DNA from: Curtobacterium sp. VKM Ac-1395
GTDB lineage: Bacteria; Actinomycetota; Actinomycetes; Actinomycetales; Microbacteriaceae
Assembly (NCBI RefSeq): GCF_015350975.1
Contig: NZ_JADKRX010000003.1
Location: 479,278 to 543,277 of the forward strand
Direction of reading: 5' to 3'
DNA: 64,000 bases
The position numbers were made by a program, and so were the translations under genes. Below the pieces are notes generated by a model. It worked only from the letters and a program-made list of their open reading frames with translations, searched no databases and had not been told where the DNA came from. Positions 33,164 through 41,250 of this stretch are shown here, in pieces (the stretch's first letter is position 1; each line of letters opens with the position of its first letter).

Positions 33164-34186
33164 TCAGGCGGGGCGCGGCGCCGCGGCCGTGGACTCCGCG
33201 GGACGGAGGACGCACGGCAGCAGGAAGTGCGGGAGGTCCGCCGAGGTGCCGTCGAGCTGCTCGATGAGGGCGTCGGCCGCCCGCGTGCCGAGCTCCCGGC
33301 CGGGCGCGACCATCGTGGAGAGCCGCGGGTAGTGCTGGTCCCCCGCGGCACCGGACGACGCGATGCTCAGCACCGAGACGTCCTCGGGGATCCGGCGTCC
33401 GGCGGCGTACAGCCCGACCAGGAGCCCGGCGGACGAGTCGTCCTTCATGACGAGCACCGCGGTGACGTCGGGCGCGGCCTCGAGGAGCTTCCGGGCAGCC
33501 TCGCGACCACCTTCGCTCCCGGCCTCCGAGTACACGACGGTCCCGGTGAGCCCGCGGTCGGCGATCGAGCGCTCGAAGGTGGCCTCCACCCGGAGGTGCG
33601 GCGCGTAGCCCTCCATCGGGGTGCCCGCCAGGTCCTCGAGCACGAGTCCGAAGTGCCGGTGCCCGAGCTCCTCGAGGTGGTCGAGGCTGTCCTCGATCGT
33701 CGTCTCGAAGTCGATGTCGACGTACGGCAGCCCACTGCTGTCCCGGGTCCGGCCGATGAGCGTGAAGGGGACGTCGAGTTCGGAGAGCTTGGCGACGCGG
33801 GGGTCGTCCATGCGCACCTCCATGAGCACCACCCCGTCGACGAGGCCCCCGGAGACGAGGTCGTCGAGGTCGTCACCAGCGGGGTCGACCGGCCAAAGCA
33901 CCAGGTGGTAGCCGCGCTCGGACGCCCGCTCGGCAGCGGCCATGAAGAACTCCGACGTGGTGGGGCTGAACCGGTTGCCGGTCGTCGGGAACAGCAGCGC
34001 GATGATCCGGGTGCGGCGTGACGCGAGCGCCCGGGCGACGACGTTGTTCCGGAACTTCAGGTCGCGCATCGCCGCCTTCACCCGCGCGGTGGTGGCGGGC
34101 GTGACGTACTTCGTGCCGTTGACCACGAAGGAGACGGTGGCGATGGAGACGCCGGCGCGGTCGGCGACCTGCTGCATCGTGGCCAA
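33164..34186 (-). CDS. LacI-family repressor of the fourth sugar operon
   Basis: A 340-residue LacI protein. I chose TTG 34186 because AGGA lies 6 bases upstream and translation then begins MATMQQVADRAGVSIATVSF, so the helix-turn-helix is at the very N-terminus as in most family members. ATG 34240 would add 18 residues and lacks a clear ribosome binding site. The sensor domain is complete and ends with a Pro/Ala tail. It is divergent from a solute-binding-protein gene; two AAGCGCTT palindromes in the gap are the probable operators. Confidence 0.88.
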   Translation of the reverse strand: MATMQQVADRAGVSIATVSFVVNGTKYVTPATTARVKAAMRDLKFRNNVVARALASRRTRIIALLFPTTGNRFSPTTSEFFMAAAERASERGYHLVLWPVDPAGDDLDDLVSGGLVDGVVLMEVRMDDPRVAKLSELDVPFTLIGRTRDSSGLPYVDIDFETTIEDSLDHLEELGHRHFGLVLEDLAGTPMEGYAPHLRVEATFERSIADRGLTGTVVYSEAGSEGGREAARKLLEAAPDVTAVLVMKDDSSAGLLVGLYAAGRRIPEDVSVLSIASSGAAGDQHYPRLSTMVAPGRELGTRAADALIEQLDGTSADLPHFLLPCVLRPAESTAAAPRPA

Positions 34187-34279
34187 GGCGGTTCCTGCTC
34201 TCGGGGTCGTGGTCTGGACCAGCCGAGGTCGTACCGACATCGAACTGAGACGTTCCCAGCTTAGCGGGACCTTTTCAGA

Positions 34280-34290
34280 AAAGCGCTTTA
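34280..34290. promoter_or_regulatory. Putative LacI operator 1 (AAAGCGCTTT)
   Basis: AAAGCGCTTT is a perfect 10-base palindrome of the type bound by LacI/CcpA-class repressors. A second AAGCGCTT core lies 16 bases downstream. Confidence 0.65.
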
Positions 34291-34316
34291 CAGGCAAAGC
34301 GCTTATCTGTTAGCTT
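34287..34316 (+). promoter_or_regulatory. Putative promoter of the fourth sugar operon
   Basis: TTTACA at 34287 and TAGCTT at 34311, with an 18-base spacer, form a plausible sigma-70-type promoter for the binding-protein gene. Both LacI palindromes overlap it, which would explain repression. The -10 match is moderate, so the exact placement is tentative. Confidence 0.4.
34295..34306. promoter_or_regulatory. Putative LacI operator 2 (AAGCGCTT)
   Basis: CAAAGCGCTTAT has the same AAGCGCTT core as the site at 34280. The two centres are 16 bases apart and both fall in the gap between the divergent LacI and binding-protein genes. Confidence 0.6.
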
Positions 34317-34406
34317 CTCGCCTCAAGAAGACCCGCGACGACGACGTCCCGAGCGTCGGCGACGCGTGCCTGACCCCAAGCACCCGTCAACGAGAAGAGC
34401 TATGCA

Positions 34407-35636
34407 ATGAAGCCCAGCCTCCCCTCCACGTCACGCAGGATCCGTGCCCTCGTCGGCGCCGTCGCGGTGGTCGCCGCGATCCCCCTCGTCCTCACCGGGT
34501 GCTCCGGCAGCGGTGCCGCGTCGTCCGGTGGCAAGACCCTCACGATCGAGGACTACTACGCGGCGAACTACAACCCGATCTACAAGCAGTGCGCCAAGAC
34601 GGTGGACGCGAAGCTCACCATCAACCACGTCGCCGGCGCCGGCCTGATCGCGAAGGTGCTGCAGCAGGCATCGTCCCGGTCGCTGCCCGACGTGCTCATG
34701 CTCGACAACCCCGACGTGCAGCAGATCGCCGCCTCCGGTGCCCTGTCCGACCTCGGTGACTACGGCCTCGACGCCAGCGGCGACGTGCCCGGCGTCAAGG
34801 CGGCGAACACGTACAAGGGCAAGCTCTACGGGCTGCAGCCGGCGACGAACTCGATCGCGCTGTACTACAACAAGAAGCTCCTCGCCGACGCCGGTGTCCA
34901 GCCGCCCAAGACGTGGGACGAGCTGCAGGCGGCCGCGAAGAAGCTCACGAAGGGGTCGACCTACGGCTTCGCGATGAGCAACATCAACACCTACGAGGGC
35001 ACCTGGCAGTTCCTGCCGATGTTCTGGTCGAACGGCGGGGACGAGAAGGACATCGCCACCCCCGAGGCCACGCAGGCCCTGCAGTTCGTCGAAGGCCTGC
35101 AGAACGACGGCTCGATGTCGAAGAGCTCGATCAACTGGGCGCAGGCCGACGTGAACAGCCAGTTCATCGCCGGCAAGGCCGCCATGATGATCAACGGCCC
35201 GTGGCAGCTCCCCGCGCTGAACGCGGCGAAGAACCTCGAGTTCGACAGCGTCCCGATCCCGACCCGGACCGGCGAGGCGACCGTCGCACCGCTCGGCGGC
35301 GAGGCGTTCACCGTCCCGCAGACCGGCAACAAGGACACCATGACGCTCGCCGGCAAGTTCGTCGGCTGCCTCAACTCCGTGAAGATGCAGAAGGTCATCG
35401 CCGGCACCACCGGCAACGTCCCGACGAACATCGAGGCCGGCGCCGCCTGGGCCACGGACCACCCGGAGGTCGCCTCCTTCGTCACCACGGTGAAGACCGC
35501 TCGCGCCCGCACGGGTGAGCTCGGACCCGACTGGCCCAAGGCCGCGACGAAGATCTACACCGCCGTCCAGCTCGCCCTCACCGGCAAGGCCGACCCCGAG
35601 GCAGCGCTCAAGCAGGCGCAGTCGCAGAGCCAGTAG
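34407..35636 (+). CDS. CUT1 solute-binding lipoprotein
   Basis: A 409-residue sugar-binding protein with a lipoprotein signal (basic start, hydrophobic core about residues 15-30, lipobox LTGC). The mature part begins with KTLTIEDYYAANYNP, then the usual alternation of two lobes, including the YYNKKLLADAG segment found across SBP family 1. It is the first gene of the plus-strand operon and is followed by a 132-base spacer with a hairpin before the permeases. This would keep binding-protein levels above those of the permeases. The ligand is unknown. Confidence 0.9.
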   Translation: MKPSLPSTSRRIRALVGAVAVVAAIPLVLTGCSGSGAASSGGKTLTIEDYYAANYNPIYKQCAKTVDAKLTINHVAGAGLIAKVLQQASSRSLPDVLMLDNPDVQQIAASGALSDLGDYGLDASGDVPGVKAANTYKGKLYGLQPATNSIALYYNKKLLADAGVQPPKTWDELQAAAKKLTKGSTYGFAMSNINTYEGTWQFLPMFWSNGGDEKDIATPEATQALQFVEGLQNDGSMSKSSINWAQADVNSQFIAGKAAMMINGPWQLPALNAAKNLEFDSVPIPTRTGEATVAPLGGEAFTVPQTGNKDTMTLAGKFVGCLNSVKMQKVIAGTTGNVPTNIEAGAAWATDHPEVASFVTTVKTARARTGELGPDWPKAATKIYTAVQLALTGKADPEAALKQAQSQSQ

Positions 35637-35768
35637 TGCGGACGGAGTCGGCCGTCCGGTCGACTCCCTCCACGGGGAGCCGGTCGTCCGGCCGGCTCCC
35701 CGCCCGGTGGTGAACGCGGGAGCCGGTCGTCCGGTCGACTCCCTCGGTGGTGAACGAGAGGAACCGGC
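35637..35768 (+). promoter_or_regulatory. Spacer with hairpin and direct repeats between binding protein and permease
   Basis: A stem with 10-base arms GGGGAGCCGG (35674-35683) and CCGGCTCCCC (35692-35701) lies 37 bases after the stop. GGTCGACTCCCTC occurs twice and GGTGGTGAACG twice in the same spacer, giving a partial tandem duplication of about 40 bases. A stem here could shield the 3' end of the binding-protein message or partly stop transcription, which is a known pattern in such operons. Confidence 0.6.
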
Positions 35769-36719
35769 GTGAGCGCCTCAACACAGACCCGACCACGGAC
35801 CCAGGTGCCCGTGGTCCCCCAACGACCCGGCCAGCGGCGAGCGCGCATGCGGGCCGGCATGACCCGGTGGCTCTTCGTGGTCCCGGCAGCCGTGTTCGTC
35901 GCGCTGTTCTTCGGCTACCCCGTGGCCAAGAACATCGTGATGTCCTTCCAGGACTACACGACGAAGACCTTCTTCACGGGCGAGGCCCCCTGGGTCGGCC
36001 TGAGCAACTACATCGCCGTGTTCCAGAGCTCGGTGTTCGCGACGAGTGTCGTGAACACCGCCCTGTTCACGGCCGGCTCGATCATCCTGCAGTTCGTCAT
36101 CGGGCTCAGCCTGGCGCTGTTCTTCCGCCGCCACTTCCCGCTGTCGGGCTTCCTGCGCGGCCTGCTCCTGCTGCCGTGGCTGCTCCCCCTCATCGCCTCG
36201 AGCGCGGTGTGGAAGTGGCTCCTCGACCAGGACAGCGGTGCGCTCAACCAGCTCCTCGGCGTGGTCGGGATCGCCCCGGTGCCGTGGCTGGTCAGCCCGA
36301 GCCTGGCGCTCCTCGCCGTGATCGGCGTCAACGTGTGGCTCGGCATCCCGTTCAACACGACGATCCTCTACAGCGGGCTGCAGTCCGTCCCGCCGGAGCT
36401 CTACGAAGCCGCGTCCCTCGACGGCGCCACGGGCATCAAGGCCTTCCGGTACATCACCTGGCCGAGCATCCGGTCGGTGGTGAGCGTCGTGATCGTCCTC
36501 GGGGTGGTCTACACGTTGAAGGTCGTGGACATCATCCTCGGCCTCACCGGAGGCGGCCCCGCGAACTCGACCCAGACGCTGGCGACCAACGCGTACCACC
36601 AGTCCTTCATCAACTTCCAGTTCGGCATCGGAGCCGCGGTCAGCAACGTGCTGATCGTCGTCTCGTTCGTCTTCGCGATGGTCTACATCGCGATCTCCCG
36701 GAAGGCGGTCGACGAATGA
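35769..36719 (+). CDS. CUT1 sugar ABC transporter permease (MalF type)
   Basis: A 316-residue permease from GTG 35769, with GAGAGGA upstream. After a 36-residue basic tail the first span begins LFVVPAAVFVALFFGYPVA. The EAA loop is EAASLDGATGIKAFR. The gene overlaps the next permease as ATGA at 36716. It would form the membrane channel together with that protein. As in the other three loci, no ATPase gene follows. Confidence 0.9.
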   Translation: MSASTQTRPRTQVPVVPQRPGQRRARMRAGMTRWLFVVPAAVFVALFFGYPVAKNIVMSFQDYTTKTFFTGEAPWVGLSNYIAVFQSSVFATSVVNTALFTAGSIILQFVIGLSLALFFRRHFPLSGFLRGLLLLPWLLPLIASSAVWKWLLDQDSGALNQLLGVVGIAPVPWLVSPSLALLAVIGVNVWLGIPFNTTILYSGLQSVPPELYEAASLDGATGIKAFRYITWPSIRSVVSVVIVLGVVYTLKVVDIILGLTGGGPANSTQTLATNAYHQSFINFQFGIGAAVSNVLIVVSFVFAMVYIAISRKAVDE

Positions 36720-37603
36720 GCGTCGGGATCGTGAACCAGACCGTGACCGCGACCCGCGCGATCACCACCAGGCGCGGCGCGAAGGTCCCGCGACCGCGCG
36801 GCAAGCGGGGGATCCCGCTGACGATCCTCGGCATCGTGTTCCTCGCGATCATGGTGTTCCCCGTCTACTGGATGGTGAACACGAGCTTCCAGGCGACCTC
36901 GGGTGCGGCCACGGCGACGTGGTTCCCCCTGGCGCCGACGCTCGCCGGCTACCGCGCGGCGCTCGAACAGCAGGGCCAGAACTTCGTCTCGAGCATGGTG
37001 ATCAGCCTCGGGACCGTCGTCCTGACGCTGGCCGTCGCCACCCCGGCGGCGTACGGCCTCGCCCGGTTCCGGATGCGCGGCACGCGGGTGTTCCTGCTCG
37101 TGCTGCTCATCACGCAGATGATCCCGGCGATCGTCATCGCGAACGCCCTGTACACGCTGTTCAACAACGTGGGGCTCCTGAACAGCTACGTCGGCCTGAT
37201 CCTCGCCGACAGCGCCGTGCAGGTGCCGTTCGCCATCCTGCTGATGCGCGCCTTCATGGAGTCGATCCCGCCGAGCCTGGTCGAGGCGGCCCTGGTCGAC
37301 GGAGCGAGCGACTTCCGGGCGTTCGTGTCGATCGTCGTCCCGATCAGCCGGAACGCCATCGTCACCGCGGCGCTGTTCACGTTCCTCGGGGCCTGGGGCG
37401 ACTTCCTCATCGCCCTCACACTGACCTCGACGACCGCGGTCCGCCCGATCACGCTCGGCATCTACAACTACATCGGGTCGAACGTCACCGACTGGGGGCC
37501 CGTGATGGCGACGAGCGTGCTGGCGTCCCTGCCGGCCGCCGTGCTGCTCATCTTCGCGCAGCGGTACATCTCCGCCGGCGCCCTCGGCGGAGCCGTCAAG
37601 TGA
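36716..37603 (+). CDS. CUT1 sugar ABC transporter permease (MalG type)
   Basis: A 295-residue permease starting at ATG 36716, which overlaps the preceding stop. The EAA loop reads EAALVDGASDFRAF. Spans begin at about residue 35 (LTILGIVFLAIMVFPVYWMV). The gene is followed after 50 bases by the ThuA-like gene, so the transporter and the catabolic genes probably share one transcript. Confidence 0.9.
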   Translation: MSVGIVNQTVTATRAITTRRGAKVPRPRGKRGIPLTILGIVFLAIMVFPVYWMVNTSFQATSGAATATWFPLAPTLAGYRAALEQQGQNFVSSMVISLGTVVLTLAVATPAAYGLARFRMRGTRVFLLVLLITQMIPAIVIANALYTLFNNVGLLNSYVGLILADSAVQVPFAILLMRAFMESIPPSLVEAALVDGASDFRAFVSIVVPISRNAIVTAALFTFLGAWGDFLIALTLTSTTAVRPITLGIYNYIGSNVTDWGPVMATSVLASLPAAVLLIFAQRYISAGALGGAVK

Positions 37604-37653
37604 CCCACACATCCGAACGACACGACCCCGATCAGGGAAGAAGAAGCAACGAC

Positions 37654-38508
37654 ATGAGCGACACGACCACCACACCGCTCCGCATCACCGTCTGGGGCGA
37701 GAACGTCCACGAGCAGGTCGAACAGCACGTCGCCGAGCGGTACCCCGACGGCATGCACGGCGCGATCGCCGACGGCATCCGCGAGAACCTGCCCGACGCC
37801 GTCGTCCGCACCGCGACCATGCAGGACCCCGAGCACGGCCTGACCGACGAGGTCCTCGCCCAGACCGACGTCCTCACCTGGTGGGGCCACGCCGCGCACC
37901 AGGACGTCGACGACGCCGTGGTCGACCGCGTGCACAAGCACGTGCTGTCCGGCATGGGCCTGATCGTCCTGCACTCGGGCCACTGGTCGAAGATCTTCGG
38001 CAAGCTGATGGGCACCACCTGCACGCTCCGGTGGCGCAGCGAGCACGACCAGGAACTCGTCTGGACCGTGAACCCGCAGCACCCGATCACGCGCGGCGTC
38101 CCGAACCCGATCGTCATCCCCGAGCAGGAGATGTACGGCGAGTACTTCGACGTGCCGACCCCCGACGAGCTCGTGTTCATCTCGGGCTTCACCGGCGGCG
38201 AGGTGTTCCGGAGCGGCATGACCTACCGACGCGGCCTGGGGAAGATCTTCTACTTCTCCCCCGGTGACCAGGACTTCCCCGTGTACCACCACCCCGACGT
38301 CCGCCGCGTGATCGCGAACGCCACCGAGTGGGCACGGCCCGAGCGCGAGCGGGAGATCCCGACGCTCCGCCGCTACGACCTCGGCGAGTACTTCGACGGC
38401 CAGCACTACCGCGGCCCGTTCGACGACGCCCCCGTCGAGGACGCGGCAGCCGAGCACGACGCAGCCCAGCACGACGCAGCCCCGCTCGACGCCGAGGTCC
38501 GGGCGTGA
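37654..38508 (+). CDS. ThuA-family protein (trehalose-utilisation type)
   Basis: A 284-residue cytoplasmic protein of the ThuA family, which has a class-I glutamine-amidotransferase-like fold. The start (ITVWGENVHEQ), the WWGHAAHQDV segment and the GMTYRRGLGKIFYFSPGD segment are characteristic. In Sinorhizobium ThuA works with the dehydrogenase ThuB on trehalose and related disaccharides, probably through 3-keto sugars. Here too it is followed by a Gfo/Idh/MocA dehydrogenase with an overlapping start. The C-terminal 25 residues are a low-complexity Asp/Ala/His tail (EHDAAQHDAAPLDAE) not expected in the family core. ATG 37654 has GGGAAGAAG upstream. Confidence 0.87.
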   Translation: MSDTTTTPLRITVWGENVHEQVEQHVAERYPDGMHGAIADGIRENLPDAVVRTATMQDPEHGLTDEVLAQTDVLTWWGHAAHQDVDDAVVDRVHKHVLSGMGLIVLHSGHWSKIFGKLMGTTCTLRWRSEHDQELVWTVNPQHPITRGVPNPIVIPEQEMYGEYFDVPTPDELVFISGFTGGEVFRSGMTYRRGLGKIFYFSPGDQDFPVYHHPDVRRVIANATEWARPEREREIPTLRRYDLGEYFDGQHYRGPFDDAPVEDAAAEHDAAQHDAAPLDAEVRA

Positions 38509-39608
38509 CCGCCCTCCGCGTCGTGCAGGTCGGTGCCGGCGGGATGGGCCGCGCCTGGCTCAGCACCGTCGCCGCCGACCCGGACGTCGAACTCGTCGGC
38601 ATCGTGGACCTGGACCTCGACGTCGCCCGCGCCGGTGCCGAACTGGCCGGCGACCCCGGGATCCCGGTCGGCACGAGCCTGACCGCCCTGGCCGCCGAGA
38701 CCGGGGCCGAGGCCGTGCTCGACATCACGGTGCCCGTCGCCCACCACCCCATCACGCTCGAGGCCCTGCACGCCGGCCTCCCCGTGCTCGGCGAGAAGCC
38801 CGCGGCGCAGACCGTCGCCGAGGCGCTGTCCCTGGCCGCGGCCGCCGAGGCCACCGGCGAGCTGTTCATGGTGTCGCAGTCGCGGCGCTACAACGACCAG
38901 CTCGTCGCGTTCCGGCAGCACGTCCGCGACCTCGGCGACCTCGGCACGCTGAGCACCCGCTTCGCGAAGGCCCCGCACTTCGGCGGTTTCCGCGAGGAGA
39001 TGGACGACGTCCTGCTCCTCGACATGGCCATCCACCCGTTCGACTCGGCCCGCTACGTGCTCGAACGCGACCCGGTGTCGGTCTACTGCGAGTCGTACAA
39101 CCCCTCGTGGTCCTGGTACCGCGGTGACGCGGCGGCCGCTGCGGTCTTCACGTTCGAGGGCGACGTCCGCTACGTCTACGACGGCTCCTGGTGCGCACCG
39201 GGAGCCGAGACGTCCTGGAACGGCGACTGGCGGGCTTCGGGCGCGGAGGGCACCGCGCTGTGGGACGGCGACCACGACCCGTCGAGCGACCGTGACGGCA
39301 CGCCCGGCTCCCCCGAGGCCGCCCCCGGCGTCGGGACCGAGATCGGCGGTGCCCTGACGTCCTTCGTGCGTGCGCTCCGCACCGGTGTCACCCCGGACGG
39401 CGAGGTGCACACGAACATCATGAGCCTCGCGATGGTCGAGGCCGCGATCCGCTCCACCCGGACCGGCACCCGCATCGTCATCGACGAGGTGCTCGAGCAG
39501 GCCCACGCCGACGCGCTGGCCGCGGAGCGGCACGATGCGGTGCGCGAGCGCCTCGCGGCGTGGGGGTCCGTCCGGAGCGCGCTGACGAGTGCGGTGCCAG
39601 CTGGCTGA
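38505..39608 (+). CDS. Gfo/Idh/MocA-family sugar dehydrogenase
   Basis: A 367-residue NAD(P)-dependent oxidoreductase. The Rossmann motif is VGAGGMGRAW at about residues 8-17; the EKP motif of the family is present (LGEKPAAQT), and the substrate domain holds the DMAIHPFD motif with the conserved Asp and His. GTG 38505 overlaps the ThuA stop (GTGA). Together with ThuA it probably oxidises the imported sugar at C3 or another position. It ends the operon; a perfect 48-bp palindrome follows. Confidence 0.88.
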   Translation: MTALRVVQVGAGGMGRAWLSTVAADPDVELVGIVDLDLDVARAGAELAGDPGIPVGTSLTALAAETGAEAVLDITVPVAHHPITLEALHAGLPVLGEKPAAQTVAEALSLAAAAEATGELFMVSQSRRYNDQLVAFRQHVRDLGDLGTLSTRFAKAPHFGGFREEMDDVLLLDMAIHPFDSARYVLERDPVSVYCESYNPSWSWYRGDAAAAAVFTFEGDVRYVYDGSWCAPGAETSWNGDWRASGAEGTALWDGDHDPSSDRDGTPGSPEAAPGVGTEIGGALTSFVRALRTGVTPDGEVHTNIMSLAMVEAAIRSTRTGTRIVIDEVLEQAHADALAAERHDAVRERLAAWGSVRSALTSAVPAG

Positions 39609-39635
39609 TCGGCACCGGTTGCTCCGTCAGCACGA

Positions 39636-39683
39636 GACGGACGGGAGGCTCCCCACCAGCTGGTGGGGAGCCTCCCGTCCGTC
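39636..39683. terminator. Terminator-like hairpin (ACGGGAGGC family, copy 4; perfect 48 bp)
   Basis: A perfect palindrome with 24-base arms, including ACGGGAGGCTCCCCACCAG, located 27 bases after the stop of the dehydrogenase gene. It is the longest perfect member of the family and almost the same as the copy at 44057. Confidence 0.85.
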
Positions 39684-39747
39684 GGGGGGTGCGGCAGAGC
39701 GGACGACGGGGGACGATGGAGGTCCGCCCACGAACCAAGGAGCTCCC

Positions 39748-40542
39748 GTGCAGATCGACCTCGGCGGCAGGACCGCCCTCGTGACCGGATCCACCCAGGG
39801 CATCGGCCTGGCGATCGCCACCGGACTCGCGTCGGCCGGTGCGTCCGTCGTGGTGAACGGCCGCTCCGAGGAGAGCACGGCGCGGGGCGTCGACGCCGTC
39901 CGCGACGCCGTGCCCGACGCTTCGGTGCGCGGGGTCGCTGCCGACCTGGCGACGGACGAGGGCACGGCGACGCTCTTCGCGGCGCTGCCCCGGGTCGACG
40001 TGCTCGTGAACAACCTCGGGGTGTTCGGCAGCGCCGACGCGCTGGGCATCGAGGACGACGAGTGGCGCCGCTTCTTCGAGGTGAACGTCATGGTCGGCGT
40101 GCGGCTGACGCGGCAGTACCTGCCCGGTATGACCTCGGCCGGCTGGGGCCGGGTGCTGTTCATCGGCAGCGACTCGGCCGTCGTCACCCCGGCGGAGATG
40201 ATCCACTACGGCATGACGAAGACCGCGCTGCTCGGGGTGTCCCGCGGGTTCGCGAAGGCGGCGGCCGGCACCGGCGTAACCGTGAACAACGTCCTCGCAG
40301 GGCCGACGCACACGGGTGGCGTCGAGACCTTCGTGCGCGAGCTCGTCGGGGACGACCTGCCGTGGGACGAGGCGCAGCGGGAGTTCATGAAGGAGCACCG
40401 GCCGCAGTCGCTGCTGCAGCGGCTGATCGAGCCGTCGGAGATCGCGAACATGGTGGTGTACCTGGCGTCACCGCTCGCCTCGGCGACGACGGGTGCTGCG
40501 GTGCGGGTGGACGGCGGGTACATCGACGCGATCCTGCCGTAG
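39748..40542 (+). CDS. Classical short-chain dehydrogenase/reductase
   Basis: A 264-residue SDR from GTG 39748, with AAGGAG 6 bases upstream. The cofactor motif TGSTQGIG is at about residues 14-21, the NNLG motif follows near residue 90, and the catalytic residues are Ser in GSDSA (about 139) and YGMTK (Tyr about 152, Lys about 156). Length and motifs are normal. It converges on a MarR gene with 64 bases between. The substrate cannot be inferred. Confidence 0.88.
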   Translation: MQIDLGGRTALVTGSTQGIGLAIATGLASAGASVVVNGRSEESTARGVDAVRDAVPDASVRGVAADLATDEGTATLFAALPRVDVLVNNLGVFGSADALGIEDDEWRRFFEVNVMVGVRLTRQYLPGMTSAGWGRVLFIGSDSAVVTPAEMIHYGMTKTALLGVSRGFAKAAAGTGVTVNNVLAGPTHTGGVETFVRELVGDDLPWDEAQREFMKEHRPQSLLQRLIEPSEIANMVVYLASPLASATTGAAVRVDGGYIDAILP

Positions 40543-40577
40543 GGGTGGGCGCGCCCAGGGCGTTCGCGCCACGGGCC

Positions 40578-40619
40578 GCGTCAGCGCGAGCGGGACGGGG
40601 GGCGCGTCAGCGCGAGCGG
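40578..40619. repeat. Duplicated 16-mer at the end of a marR gene
   Basis: GCGTCAGCGCGAGCGG occurs at 40578-40593 and 40604-40619. The second copy contains the stop codon of the minus-strand MarR gene, so the end of that gene has been copied 26 bases downstream. Confidence 0.75.
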
Positions 40620-41086
40620 ACAGCCGCGCCGAGGACCTCGTCCGCGCGGTCGTTCAGCCGCCCGAGCAGCGCCGACAGCGCCCGCAGGTCGTCGTCGGGG
40701 AACACCTCGATGAGCTCGTCGAAGACCTCGTCCCCGTGCGCGTCGAGCACGTCGAGCAGGCGTTGACCGGCGGGAGCGACCTCGAGCAGACTCGCGCGGC
40801 CGTCCTCGGGGTCCGTCGTGCTCGCCAGGTGCCCGGCCGCGACGAGTGAGCCCACGCGGCGGCTGACCACGGGCCGCGACAGCCCGGTCAGCTCGGCGAC
40901 GACGGTCGAGCGCACCGGCCCGAGACGTTCGACCGCGCGCAGGATCACCCGCGCCGTCGCATCGAGCCCACCCCGGTCCTCGATGAGCACCGAGCGCAGG
41001 GCCTGCCGCACCCACAACCGGTCGAGCTGCTGGCGGAGTGCGCGCTCGGAGTCGCCTCGCGTGGCGGCGGGCTGGTCATCGGTCAC
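40607..41086 (-). CDS. MarR-family regulator, probably of the DHA2 exporter
   Basis: A 159-residue MarR protein from GTG 41086. The DNA-binding part includes VRSTVVAELTGLSRPVVSRR (about residues 58-77) and the wing TDPEDGRASLLE. It is divergent from a DHA2-type exporter gene. The 164-base gap holds an imperfect inverted repeat (TGCTT-5-AAGCA) near the MarR start. A MarR gene next to a multidrug exporter is a common drug-sensing arrangement, so control of the exporter is likely. Confidence 0.87.
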   Translation of the reverse strand: MTDDQPAATRGDSERALRQQLDRLWVRQALRSVLIEDRGGLDATARVILRAVERLGPVRSTVVAELTGLSRPVVSRRVGSLVAAGHLASTTDPEDGRASLLEVAPAGQRLLDVLDAHGDEVFDELIEVFPDDDLRALSALLGRLNDRADEVLGAAVRSR

Positions 41087-41111
41087 CAGCCAAGACTAGG
41101 GCGCTCATTTA

Positions 41112-41130
41112 GTTGCTTGCTGGAAGCATC
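41112..41130. promoter_or_regulatory. Putative MarR operator (TGCTT-5-AAGCA)
   Basis: GTTGCTTGCTGGAAGCATC is an imperfect inverted repeat 26 bases upstream of the MarR start codon and within the promoter region shared with the exporter gene. Assignment is by position. Confidence 0.4.
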
Positions 41131-41250
41131 TAGTGTAACTTTGCACTCGCTGCAAGGTCGAGAACGGTGCCGGCGCCCACCCCACGGGTCCGCGCGACGG
41201 TGCGTCCGGTCTCCCGAGCAGCCGCCCCACCGATCGAACCGAAGGAACCC

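Noticed and set aside
36640-37675. ABC transporter ATPase searched for beside the fourth permease pair
   Set aside because: No Walker A, ABC signature or Walker B motif was found in any frame near this or the other permease genes.
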